Below are positions 1-8,132 of a stretch of 33,560 nucleotides of DNA, one piece after another. Source of the stretch: an uncultured Lachnospiraceae bacterium (GTDB taxonomy: Bacteria; Bacillota; Clostridia; Lachnospirales; Lachnospiraceae). The number at the start of each line of letters is the position of its first letter. Position 1 is the first letter of the stretch. Location: assembly GCA_946633495.1 (NCBI GenBank), contig CAMPAX010000002.1, positions 1 through 33,560 of the forward strand, in the 5' to 3' direction. The notes beneath the pieces were generated by a model. It was given only the letters and a program-made list of their open reading frames with translations. It made no database searches and was not told where the DNA came from. Made by a program: the position numbers and the translations under genes.

Positions 1-296
1 AGGTGATCATCTCATTCTTATATGCCACACTGATCTTCCCCTTAAACATTTCCGCCTTCGGTACAGTACTTGACGGCATTGTCAATCAGGATCGACACCA
101 GCTCCCGAAGTCCGCCTTCATCTGCCTTTACCTTTCGATCCTTTACGATCTCCGTTTCATAGAGAAGGCCATTATTTGCGGCCAGGATCCGGAACTCGGC
201 AGCCACCTTCTCCGTCACCTCGGAGATAGATACGTCCGTCAGCACCACTTCCTCCTTCTCCTGAAGCCTGGAGAGCATTCCGATGAGGGCCGACGC
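1..296 (-). pseudogene. Degenerate sensor histidine kinase fragment
   Basis: The minus-strand frame reads ..SALIGMLSRLQEKEEVVLTDVSISEVTEKVAAEFRILAANNGLLYETEIV..LRELVSILIDNAVKYCTEGGNV then TAA. It has the HATPase N-box (LVSILIDNAVKY). There is an in-frame TGA just upstream of SALIG. Removing one T at the GTTTAA gives GGNV-KGKISVAYKNEMIT, so both ends look broken. The left side runs off the window. Confidence 0.55.
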
Positions 297-321
297 GGTT
301 CAAATACACCGTAAATACTGC

Positions 322-855
322 TCATTCCGCATCCTCCTTCGTCCCGATCCACTCCGTCTTCTGACGTTCTTTATTCTCCGCCGACGGGATCGGCACTTCC
401 GGCATCATTTCCGTGGAGACCTTCCGCATGATGCGGTTGAAGAGTTCAAACTCCTCGGGAGAAAGGCTCTTCTCCAAACGATTCTCCACGATGTCCATAT
501 ACTTCTTATTGATATTCCAGTATTTATAATACTTCTCTGTCACCTGCAGATAAAACTCGCGTTTATCCGTCCCTGACTGCACCTTCTGAAGGTAGCCCTT
601 TTTGATAAGGGAATTCACCTTATAGGTGGCATTGGGTGCGGAAATGCCGATGAAATCCGCAAATTCATTGATGGTTGGATTTCCCAGCGCTCCGATCACC
701 TCAATGCAGTAAGCTTCCGTAGTGGTGAGTGACAGTTCCCGGCTCTGAATCCTCCTGAAGACATCCCTGTAATAATATACACGGAACTTTGAATATACTT
801 CGTGCAGAGGATTCTGCCTGATATTCTCTGTTGTCGTATGATCCGGTCCGGACAT
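322..855 (-). CDS. MarR family transcriptional regulator of the fab operon
   Basis: Winged-helix MarR-like sequence (LTTTEAYCIEVIGALGNPTINEFADFIGISAPNATYKVNSLIKKGYLQKVQSGTDKREFYLQVTEKG-like region). It sits immediately downstream of fabZ. AGAGGAGAGACAC-ATG supports a start at 855; the ORF is open to 873. Confidence 0.85.
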   Translation of the reverse strand: MSGPDHTTTENIRQNPLHEVYSKFRVYYYRDVFRRIQSRELSLTTTEAYCIEVIGALGNPTINEFADFIGISAPNATYKVNSLIKKGYLQKVQSGTDKREFYLQVTEKYYKYWNINKKYMDIVENRLEKSLSPEEFELFNRIMRKVSTEMMPEVPIPSAENKERQKTEWIGTKEDAE

Positions 856-876
856 GTGTCTCTCCTCTTCCATACT

Positions 877-1305
877 TTATGAGCCAATGACAAATGAGAT
901 CTCTGCCTGCGCAGCCACCTTGTCACCAACTTTTGCAACCGCCTTGCCGAAGCCCACGGGTCCCTTACGCTCGGTGATCTCGCAGCGAAGAGTCAGTACA
1001 TCTCCCGGGCGGACCTGCTGACGAAAACGTGCATTTTTGATCCCGCCGAAGAAAGCGATCTTTCCCTTATATGCCTCTTCCGAAAGGATGGCAACCGCAC
1101 CGGTCTGGGCCAGTGCCTCGATGATCAGTACTCCCGGCATCACATGGGCTTCCGGAAAATGCCCCTGAAAGAAGGGTTCGTTTACTGTAACACATTTGAT
1201 CCCTTCTGCCCAGACGCCCGGTTCAAAATCAATGATCTTATCCACCAGCTGCATCGGATAACGATGCGGCAGGATCTCCTGTATCTGATTGGAATTCAGT
1301 TCCAT
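877..1305 (-). CDS. fabZ: 3-hydroxyacyl-ACP dehydratase FabZ
   Basis: 142 aa. IQEILPHRYPMQLVDKI..and GHFPEAHVMPGVLIIEALAQTGA hot-dog dehydratase motif. Confidence 0.96.
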   Translation of the reverse strand: MELNSNQIQEILPHRYPMQLVDKIIDFEPGVWAEGIKCVTVNEPFFQGHFPEAHVMPGVLIIEALAQTGAVAILSEEAYKGKIAFFGGIKNARFRQQVRPGDVLTLRCEITERKGPVGFGKAVAKVGDKVAAQAEISFVIGS

Positions 1306-2547
1306 TTATTCTTCCTCCCACTTCTTAAATGCGGTGGTCGCATTGTGGCCGCCGAAACCTAAAGAGTTGCTGATCGCCACCTTGATGTCGGCTTTTCTTC
1401 CTTCGTTGGGTACGATGTCCAGATCACAGTTCGGATCCGGAACCTTGTAATTGATGGTAGCCGGAACAAAGCCCTCCTGAAGAGCTTTCGTAGTGATGAT
1501 CGCTTCCACGGCCCCGCTGCCGCCCAGAAGGTGTCCCGTCATGGACTTGGTGGAGCTTACCATCAGTTTGTATGCGTGCTCACCGAACGCCGCTTTGATG
1601 GCCTTGGTTTCTCCTGCATCATTTAACGGAGTGGAGGTTCCGTGCGCATTAATGTAATCCACATCCTCCGGCTTTAGGCCGGCATCTTCCACTGCCATCT
1701 TCATGCAGTTTGCCGCTCCCAGTCCTTCCGGATCCGGCGCAGTGATATGATGCGCGTCACAGGTTGCGCCGTAGCCTACGATCTCGCCGTAAATCTTTGC
1801 TCCGCGCTTCTTTGCATGCTCCAGTTCCTCAAGGATCAGGATTCCCGCACCCTCACCCATCACAAATCCGGAACGTTCCGCATCGAAGGGGATGGAGGCA
1901 CGATTCTTATCCGTGGAAAGATTCAGCGCATGCATTACGGTAAATCCTCCGATACCCATCTCACAGATGCATCCCTCGGATCCGCCGCACATCATTACAT
2001 CCGTATAACCGTCACGGATGTTGCGGAAAGCCTCACCTACTGCGTTATTTCCGCTGGCACATGCCGTTACCACACAGGTGCAGATGCCCTTGAAACCGGT
2101 CTCGATAGCGATCTGTCCGGCTGCCATGTTGGCGATGGTCATGGGGATGTAGAACGGAGAGATCTTCTCATATCCACGCTCCAGACCACGGGAATGCTCG
2201 CTGGTATTGGTGATCAGTCCGCCGATCCCGCTGGAAATGATGGTGCCGCAGCGATAGGGATCTTCCTCTTCGATCCGGATCCCGCTGTCCTTCATGGCCT
2301 CACGCGCCGCGATGGTGGCGAACTGCGTATAGCGGTCCATTTTCTTTGCTTCCTTCTTGTCTAAAAATGCCTCCGGTGTATAGTCCTTCACCTCTGCCGC
2401 CAGCTTCAGCTTGAAGTTGGTGGTGTCGATGGACTTTATCTCGTCGATCCCGCAGACCCCTGCCTTTACATTTGTCCATGTTTCCTCTAAATTATGTCCG
2501 ATGGGATTGATGGTTCCCATGCCCGTGATCACAACTCTTCTTCTCAT
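1306..2547 (-). CDS. fabF: Beta-ketoacyl-ACP synthase II FabF
   Basis: 413 aa. RRVVITGMGTINPIG, TACASG active-site Cys, HGTSTPLND, SMTGHLLGGSGAVE, NSLGFGGHNA. Confidence 0.96.
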   Translation of the reverse strand: MRRRVVITGMGTINPIGHNLEETWTNVKAGVCGIDEIKSIDTTNFKLKLAAEVKDYTPEAFLDKKEAKKMDRYTQFATIAAREAMKDSGIRIEEEDPYRCGTIISSGIGGLITNTSEHSRGLERGYEKISPFYIPMTIANMAAGQIAIETGFKGICTCVVTACASGNNAVGEAFRNIRDGYTDVMMCGGSEGCICEMGIGGFTVMHALNLSTDKNRASIPFDAERSGFVMGEGAGILILEELEHAKKRGAKIYGEIVGYGATCDAHHITAPDPEGLGAANCMKMAVEDAGLKPEDVDYINAHGTSTPLNDAGETKAIKAAFGEHAYKLMVSSTKSMTGHLLGGSGAVEAIITTKALQEGFVPATINYKVPDPNCDLDIVPNEGRKADIKVAISNSLGFGGHNATTAFKKWEEE

Positions 2548-2582
2548 GGTCGGTTCCTCTCTTTATCTTTTCGATGATATAC

Positions 2583-3326
2583 CTACTGCAGACCGCCTGC
2601 CACTTCCAGCACTTGTCCGGTGACATAGGATGCCGCATCACTTGCCAGATATGCAACAGCCTCTGCCACATCCTCTACCTGTCCCAGACGTCCTAAAGCG
2701 ATTTCTTTCTTCAGCTTCTCCTTCACGTCCTCCGGAAGAGCGGCTGTCATGTCCGTCTCGATAAATCCGGGTGCCACCGCATTACAGGTGATCCCCCGGC
2801 TTCCCAGCTCCTTTGCCACGGATTTTGTCATGCCGATCACTCCGGCCTTGGCTGCCGCATAATTCACCTGACCTGCATTTCCATACACGCCTACTACGCT
2901 GCTGATATTCACGATCCTGCCGTAGCGTGCCTTCATCATGGGCTTTGAAACCGCCTTCATCATGGCATAAACGCCGCGAAGATTCGTACTTATCACAGCA
3001 TCAAATTCCTCATCTTTCATCCGCATCAGCAGATTATCCCGGGTGATCCCGGCATTGTTCACCAGGATATTCACGGTTCCGCCGATCTCCTCCGCTGCCG
3101 CCACCACAGCTGCCGCAGAGGCCGGATCTGCCGCATCCGCCTGAACCGCCTTTGCCTTGACTCCCAAAGCGGACATTTCCTTCACTGCCTCTTCCGCCGC
3201 TGCCGCATTTCCGGCATAAGTGATCACTACATTCGCACCGCCTTTTGCCAGACGGAGCGCGATCCCACGACCGATCCCACGGCTTCCGCCGGTGACAATG
3301 GCCGTCTTTCCCTCAAATTCTTTCAT
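2583..3326 (-). CDS. fabG: 3-oxoacyl-ACP reductase FabG
   Basis: 247 aa SDR: VTGGSRGIGRGIA, NNAGITRDNLLMRM, YAAAKAG, ETDMTAALPEDVKE. Confidence 0.96.
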   Translation of the reverse strand: MKEFEGKTAIVTGGSRGIGRGIALRLAKGGANVVITYAGNAAAAEEAVKEMSALGVKAKAVQADAADPASAAAVVAAAEEIGGTVNILVNNAGITRDNLLMRMKDEEFDAVISTNLRGVYAMMKAVSKPMMKARYGRIVNISSVVGVYGNAGQVNYAAAKAGVIGMTKSVAKELGSRGITCNAVAPGFIETDMTAALPEDVKEKLKKEIALGRLGQVEDVAEAVAYLASDAASYVTGQVLEVAGGLQ

Positions 3327-3375
3327 ACTGTACTCCTGTTATTCTAAATGATCCGATACTCCGATGTCCAAAGCC

Positions 3376-4311
3376 TTACTCGCCTGCAAGCACAGCCTTC
3401 AGTGCCTCGATATCCTCAGCCTTCTCCACATTATAGCAGGGAAGCTCTACGGTCTTCTGAACAAACTTGGAAAGTGTCTTACCCGGGCCGATCTCTACAA
3501 ATGCATCAATGCCCTGCTCCGCCATATATCGGATGGTGTCCTCAAAAAGTACCGAAGTCTGAACCTGCTTCTCCAAAAGACCCGGAATGGTCTCCTCCCG
3601 GTTCATCGGGCGGCCCACCGCATTGAAGATCACCGGGAACTGCATCTCTCCGAAGTTCTCCTGCTGAAAACGTTCTGCCAATGCGTCTCCTGCCGGTTTC
3701 ATAAGGGATGTGTGGAACGGTCCGCTGACCTTAACCGGAAGCACACGCTTTGCGCCAAGCTCCTTCATCACTTCCGCTGCCGCGTCTACGGCCTCCGCAT
3801 CTCCGGACACCGTGATCTGTCCCGGACAGTTGAAGTTTGCCGGCTCGCAGCAAAGCTCCGAAAACTGCTCATTTATCCTTTTACATCCTTCGTAGATCTT
3901 CTCCCGTTCCAGCCCAAGGACCGCGATCATCTTGCAGGCTCTGCCCTGTACCGCGGACTGCATGGCATTTCCGCGATATGCAACAAGGTCGATCACCTGC
4001 TGTTCCGTAAAAACGCCCGATGCATAGAGTGCGCTGTACTCACCGAGAGAAAGGCCCGCCGCAACAACCGGACGGATCCCTGCTTCTTCCAGAACCTTCG
4101 TCATTCCAACCGCAAAAGCCACCATGCAGGGCTGCGTATATTTGGTCTCATTCAGGACCTCTGCCGGTCCTTCAAAGGATACTTTTTTTACATCAAATCC
4201 CGGTGCGGCATTATCCAGTACTTCCCGGAATGAAGGAAATGTCTCATACAGATCCTTTCCCATTCCGACGGCCTGGCTGCCCTGACCGGCATACAAAAAA
4301 CCTAATTTCAT
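3376..4311 (-). CDS. fabD: Malonyl-CoA:ACP transacylase FabD
   Basis: 311 aa. LYAGQGSQAVGMGKDLYE, GLSLGEYSAL nucleophile motif, VSGPFHTSLM. Confidence 0.96.
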   Translation of the reverse strand: MKLGFLYAGQGSQAVGMGKDLYETFPSFREVLDNAAPGFDVKKVSFEGPAEVLNETKYTQPCMVAFAVGMTKVLEEAGIRPVVAAGLSLGEYSALYASGVFTEQQVIDLVAYRGNAMQSAVQGRACKMIAVLGLEREKIYEGCKRINEQFSELCCEPANFNCPGQITVSGDAEAVDAAAEVMKELGAKRVLPVKVSGPFHTSLMKPAGDALAERFQQENFGEMQFPVIFNAVGRPMNREETIPGLLEKQVQTSVLFEDTIRYMAEQGIDAFVEIGPGKTLSKFVQKTVELPCYNVEKAEDIEALKAVLAGE

Positions 4312-4338
4312 GGTTTCCTCCTTCCAAATCGAAAACCC

Positions 4339-5277
4339 TTATAACGGAATCTCCCGCGCAGCTTCCAGCACGTTCTTTGCTCCCTGATACATATCCTCCA
4401 GGATCTCTGCCAGCGGGCGTATCTCCTTCAGCTGGCCACAGACCTGACCTGCCATAACGGAACCGTTCTTCATATCACCGTCAAAGACCGCACGGCGAAG
4501 TCCTCCGAGGGTGATCTGCTCCAGTTCATCTCTGGATGCAGCTGCCGCTTCCAGCTTCAGATATTCCCTCGCCATGGGATTCTTGATGATACGTACCGGT
4601 GCCCCTAAACTGCGTCCTGTAACCGTGGTACTGTTATCTCTTGCCTTGATGAGTTCCAGCTTATAGTTCTCATGGATCGGACACTCCGTAGACACCAGAA
4701 GGCTGGTTCCGATCTGGATTCCTGCGGCTCCGAGGCAAAGGGCCGCTGCAAACTGACGTCCGTCAGCGATGCCTCCGGCTGCAATGACCGGGATATTTAC
4801 GCTGTCGATCACCTGGGGAACCAGAGCCATCGTTGTCATATCTCCTACATGTCCGCCGCTTTCACCGCCTTCGGCGATGACTGCATCCACGCCCTGCTTC
4901 TCTACCTTCTTCGCAAGTGCGCAGCTGGCAACCACGGGGATCACGATGGCACCCGTCTCTTTCCATTTCTCGATATATTTGCCCGGAGTCCCTGCACCGG
5001 TAGTAATGATCCGGATCTTCTCCCTCGCCAGAAGATCTGCGATATTATCCGCATCCGGATTCATCAGCATGAGATTCACACCGAAGGGTTTATCAGTGGC
5101 TTCTCTTGCGTCATGGATCTCCTTCTCCAGTGCCTCTGCGGGCATGCCGCCGGAGGCGATGAGTCCCAGTGCACCCGCATTGGAAACCGCTGCGGCGAAT
5201 TTACCGGTGGCGATATTTGCCATTCCTCCCTGAATGATGGGATACTTGATACCCAGCATTTCGTTGATCAATTTCAT
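4339..5277 (-). CDS. fabK: FMN-dependent enoyl-ACP reductase II FabK
   Basis: 312 aa nitronate-monooxygenase/FabK fold: LGIKYPIIQGGMANIATGKFAAAVSNAGALGLIASGGM, AEGGESGGHVGDMTTMALVPQV, PVIAAGGIADGRQFAAALCLGAAGIQIGTSLLVS. Within the fab operon. Confidence 0.93.
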   Translation of the reverse strand: MKLINEMLGIKYPIIQGGMANIATGKFAAAVSNAGALGLIASGGMPAEALEKEIHDAREATDKPFGVNLMLMNPDADNIADLLAREKIRIITTGAGTPGKYIEKWKETGAIVIPVVASCALAKKVEKQGVDAVIAEGGESGGHVGDMTTMALVPQVIDSVNIPVIAAGGIADGRQFAAALCLGAAGIQIGTSLLVSTECPIHENYKLELIKARDNSTTVTGRSLGAPVRIIKNPMAREYLKLEAAAASRDELEQITLGGLRRAVFDGDMKNGSVMAGQVCGQLKEIRPLAEILEDMYQGAKNVLEAAREIPL

Positions 5278-5378
5278 CTTGTTCTCCTATTCCGTACTGT
5301 GCGGCGTGTCTTATTTTACTTCACGCTGCCCCATTTCCATACCATACGTTGGTGTCTTATCACACCGTCCCCGCATCT

Positions 5379-6305
5379 CTACTTTCTTACCAGTTTATCA
5401 ATGTTCCGGAACTTTTCGTACCGTGCTCTCGCGATTTCCGCAGGAGAATACTTCTTCATGTCGTTGAATTCCTTCACAAGCATCCGGTCGATGGTCTTAA
5501 AAACTTCCTCCGGATTGTGATGAGCTCCGCAGGGCGGTTCCGGGATGATCCCGTCAACTACGCCGAACCGGTACAGATCCTGCGCAGTCAGCTTCATCAG
5601 GTCACAGGCTTCGGCCGCTCTTGACGAATCCTTCCACAAAATAGACGCAAAGCCCTCCGGAGAAAGAACCGAATATACTGCATGCTCCATCATAAAGACC
5701 TTATTCGCCACACCGATGGCCAGTGCGCCTCCGGAACTGCCCTCTCCGGTTACAATGGAGAAGATGGGTGTCCTGATGGCGCTCATTTCCGCAAGATTCC
5801 TTGCGATGGCGTTACTCTGTCCGTGCTCTTCAGCCTCGAGCCCCGGATAAGCACCCGGAGTATCGATAAATGTGATGATGGGGCGTCCGAACTTCTCTGC
5901 CTGCTTCATCATACGGAGCGCCTTCCGATACCCTTCCGGCTCCGGCATTCCGAAGTTGTATTTCATGTTTTCGTTGATGTTTTTGCCCTTCCGGTGTCCG
6001 AGGACCGTAACCGGGATTCCGTGAAACAACGCGATCCCGCCGTATATGCTCTGGTCTTCCTTCGACAGAAAATCGCCTCTTTGCACAAAGAAATCCGAAA
6101 ACAGTGCATCGATATAATCATCGATCTTCGGACGGTGTCTGTGACGCGCCAGATATACATTATCGTGGGCGGTCACCGTCTCACATTCCTTGCAAAGAGC
6201 TGCATATTCCCTCTCCAGTTCCTGGGAACGTGCTGCCGAAAGATCTTCTTTTTTTCTTTCCTCTTCGATGGCCGTCATCCGCTCATCGATCTCACGAATG
6301 GTCAT
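5379..6305 (-). CDS. accA: Acetyl-CoA carboxylase carboxyltransferase subunit alpha
   Basis: 308 aa. PIITFIDTPGAYPGLEAEEHGQSNAIARNLAEMS, VTGEGSSGGALAIGVANKVFMMEHAVYSVLSPEGFASILWKD. Confidence 0.96.
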   Translation of the reverse strand: MTIREIDERMTAIEEERKKEDLSAARSQELEREYAALCKECETVTAHDNVYLARHRHRPKIDDYIDALFSDFFVQRGDFLSKEDQSIYGGIALFHGIPVTVLGHRKGKNINENMKYNFGMPEPEGYRKALRMMKQAEKFGRPIITFIDTPGAYPGLEAEEHGQSNAIARNLAEMSAIRTPIFSIVTGEGSSGGALAIGVANKVFMMEHAVYSVLSPEGFASILWKDSSRAAEACDLMKLTAQDLYRFGVVDGIIPEPPCGAHHNPEEVFKTIDRMLVKEFNDMKKYSPAEIARARYEKFRNIDKLVRK

Positions 6306-7288
6306 AATGTCGGCCTCCTTTTCTTCTGATGCAGCCGAAGAAGCAGTGACAGCTTATTTCGGATCTCATCTCTTTTCACGATCTCATCCACGAAACCGTG
6401 ATCCTCTAAATATTCTGCTCTCTGGAAACCCTCCGGCAGCTTCTGTCCGATGGTCTGTTCGATCACACGTGGGCCCGCAAAACCGATCAGGGCACCCGGT
6501 TCTGCCAGCGTGATATCCGCAAGTGTTGCAAAACTTGCACTGACTCCGCCGGTGGTAGGATGGGTCAGAACCGCGATATAAAGCCCGCCGCTCTCACTGA
6601 AATGCTTTGCCGCTGCGGATGTCTTAGCCATCTGCATGAGGGATAAAATGCCCTCCTGCATGCGTGCACCGCCGCTGGCGGTAAATATGATCACGGGTAG
6701 TTTCAGCTTCTCCGCCACTTCAAAAGACGTGGTGATCAGCTCACCTACCGCGATCCCCATGCTTCCCATCAGGAACTCGCTTCCCATAACTGCAATGACG
6801 GCTTTCTGACCGTCGATCTCACCGACGCCTGCCAGAACAGCTTCATTCATTCCGGTCTTCTCACGAAGCGCTGAAATCTTCTCTTCATATTCCGGGTAGT
6901 CCAGAGGATTTACGTCTCCGATGGATGTCTTCAGCTTTCTGAAGGTACCCGGGTCCACTAAATTCCTCATTCTTCTTCTTGCAGAGATCTTATGATGCTT
7001 TCCGCAGTTCGGACAGATATAAAGTGCCTTCCGCATTTCCGTTATCACGTACTGGCTTCCGCACTCCGTACAAGTGAACATATCCGCACCATGCGGATCC
7101 GGTCCCTTCTTATATACGAAGGGTTCCTCCGTGGTCCGATTCAGGATCGCCGCCATCTCCTCCTGACTTTGTTCCTGAGGTGCGGCTGCAGCAATTTTCT
7201 CCGAAGGAGTACCTGACTCTTCGGGCACCTGCCTGATTTTTTCAGGCTTTTTCTTTATCTTTTTGATTAATCTCATGGATAGACTCAT
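6302..7288 (-). CDS. accD: Acetyl-CoA carboxylase carboxyltransferase subunit beta
   Basis: 328 aa. Zinc finger CTECGSQYV..YICPNCGKHHKI; SGGARMQEGILSLMQMAKTSAA; LTHPTTGGVSASFATLADI. 4-nt overlap with accA. Confidence 0.96.
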   Translation of the reverse strand: MSLSMRLIKKIKKKPEKIRQVPEESGTPSEKIAAAAPQEQSQEEMAAILNRTTEEPFVYKKGPDPHGADMFTCTECGSQYVITEMRKALYICPNCGKHHKISARRRMRNLVDPGTFRKLKTSIGDVNPLDYPEYEEKISALREKTGMNEAVLAGVGEIDGQKAVIAVMGSEFLMGSMGIAVGELITTSFEVAEKLKLPVIIFTASGGARMQEGILSLMQMAKTSAAAKHFSESGGLYIAVLTHPTTGGVSASFATLADITLAEPGALIGFAGPRVIEQTIGQKLPEGFQRAEYLEDHGFVDEIVKRDEIRNKLSLLLRLHQKKRRPTL

Positions 7289-7318
7289 TTTTCTGTTCCC
7301 ACATTTTTCTTAATATTC

Positions 7319-7350
7319 CGGTACATCAAAAATGAATTTACAATGTACCG
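7319..7350. repeat. Inverted repeat cggtacat / atgtaccg
   Basis: Perfect 8-bp arms at 7319-7326 and 7343-7350, in the acpP-accD intergenic region. Confidence 0.7.
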
Positions 7351-7400
7351 TATATGCGATCTTAATGATGCTGATAATGACGCCGGAGGCAATTTAGATT

Positions 7401-7429
7401 CCATGCGACTGCGCAATTGCGTCGCATGG
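7401..7429. repeat. Inverted repeat ccatgcgac..gtcgcatgg with inner palindrome cgcaattgcg
   Basis: Perfect 9-bp outer arms, with an inner 10-bp palindrome offset by a small bulge; acpP-accD intergenic region. Confidence 0.8.
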
Positions 7430-7471
7430 GCCTTTTGACTCTATCATCAAATTATTCTCCCGCACACAGTT

Positions 7472-7509
7472 CGACGCGAGCGGATCGGAAATCCCAACCG
7501 CTCGCGTCG
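7472..7509 (-). terminator. Strong hairpin just downstream of acpP (possible terminator, attenuator or 3' stabiliser)
   Basis: Perfect 12-bp arms cgacgcgagcgg / ccgctcgcgtcg with a 14-nt loop, beginning 20 nt past the acpP stop. No clear U-tract follows. Confidence 0.5.
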
Positions 7510-7529
7510 CGCTCTAAACAAAGATATTC

Positions 7530-7754
7530 TTATTTGTGTGCCTCTACATAGTCGATCAGATCCTGAACCGTCTTGATCTTCGGAAGATCCTCATCTTCGA
7601 TGGTGACACCAACTGCTTCCTCGATCGCCATACCAAGCTCTACTGCATCCAGAGAATCAGCTCCAAGATCGTCTGTAAGGGAAGCCTGCGGCGTTACCTT
7701 ATCCTCATCACAGCTCAGTGTCTCAACGATTACCTTCTTGATCTCTTCAAACAT
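7530..7754 (-). CDS. acpP: Acyl carrier protein
   Basis: 74 aa. [49 protein letters not shown], with the DSLD phosphopantetheine site. Confidence 0.97.
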   Translation of the reverse strand: MFEEIKKVIVETLSCDEDKVTPQASLTDDLGADSLDAVELGMAIEEAVGVTIEDEDLPKIKTVQDLIDYVEAHK

Positions 7755-7850
7755 CTTTTTTTCTCCTTTTTTCCTTTTTCTTCCTGCATTTTTCTGCTTT
7801 TACCCGCATATCAGGCCGTCTGTTCCAGTCAGCGTCTCACAGCGGAATTG

Positions 7851-7915
7851 GTTAAAAATTTTTAAGTAAAAGTTTTTAACTACCATCATTATAACGATGA
7901 TTTTTTGCTTGTCAA
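7851..7915 (-). promoter_or_regulatory. Sigma-70-type promoter of the acpP/fab operon with an adjacent AT-rich palindromic candidate operator
   Basis: Minus strand: TTGACA (7915-7910), 16-bp spacer, TATAAT (7893-7888). gttaaaaa..tttttaac (7851-7880), containing the perfect palindrome ttaaaaatttttaa (7852-7865), lies just downstream of the -10. Confidence 0.65.
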
Positions 7916-8014
7916 TAAGAAAATTTGTGCATTATTCTCAAACGAATATGGGCATTTTGCCCCTCTGAAATATAAACAAAGCATCACATAGACAAGGTTT
8001 TTTTCTCTTGACAT

Positions 8015-8077
8015 TCTTTTTACGATGTATCATAGTAATAGTAGACACTGTGATGTAGTAATAAAAACCACATCACA
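8015..8077 (+). promoter_or_regulatory. Candidate promoter and leader inverted repeat for the AMP-ligase/ketosynthase operon
   Basis: cttgacattctttttacgatgtatcatagt gives TTGACA with a weak -10 (CATAGT) at 17-bp spacing. The inverted repeat tgtgatgt (8049-8056) / acatcaca (8070-8077) follows. tagtaata is directly repeated at 8033 and 8056. Confidence 0.4.
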
Positions 8078-8132
8078 CCATTACCAATACCAAAACAATT
8101 AAGAAAAAAGCGTCATAAAAGGAGCATTTTGT

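Noticed and set aside
1747-2364. 205-aa plus-strand ORF antisense to fabF
   Set aside because: Antisense shadow of a conserved ketosynthase gene.
3364-4233. 289-aa plus-strand ORF antisense to fabD
   Set aside because: Mirror ORF over a clear fabD; no independent evidence.
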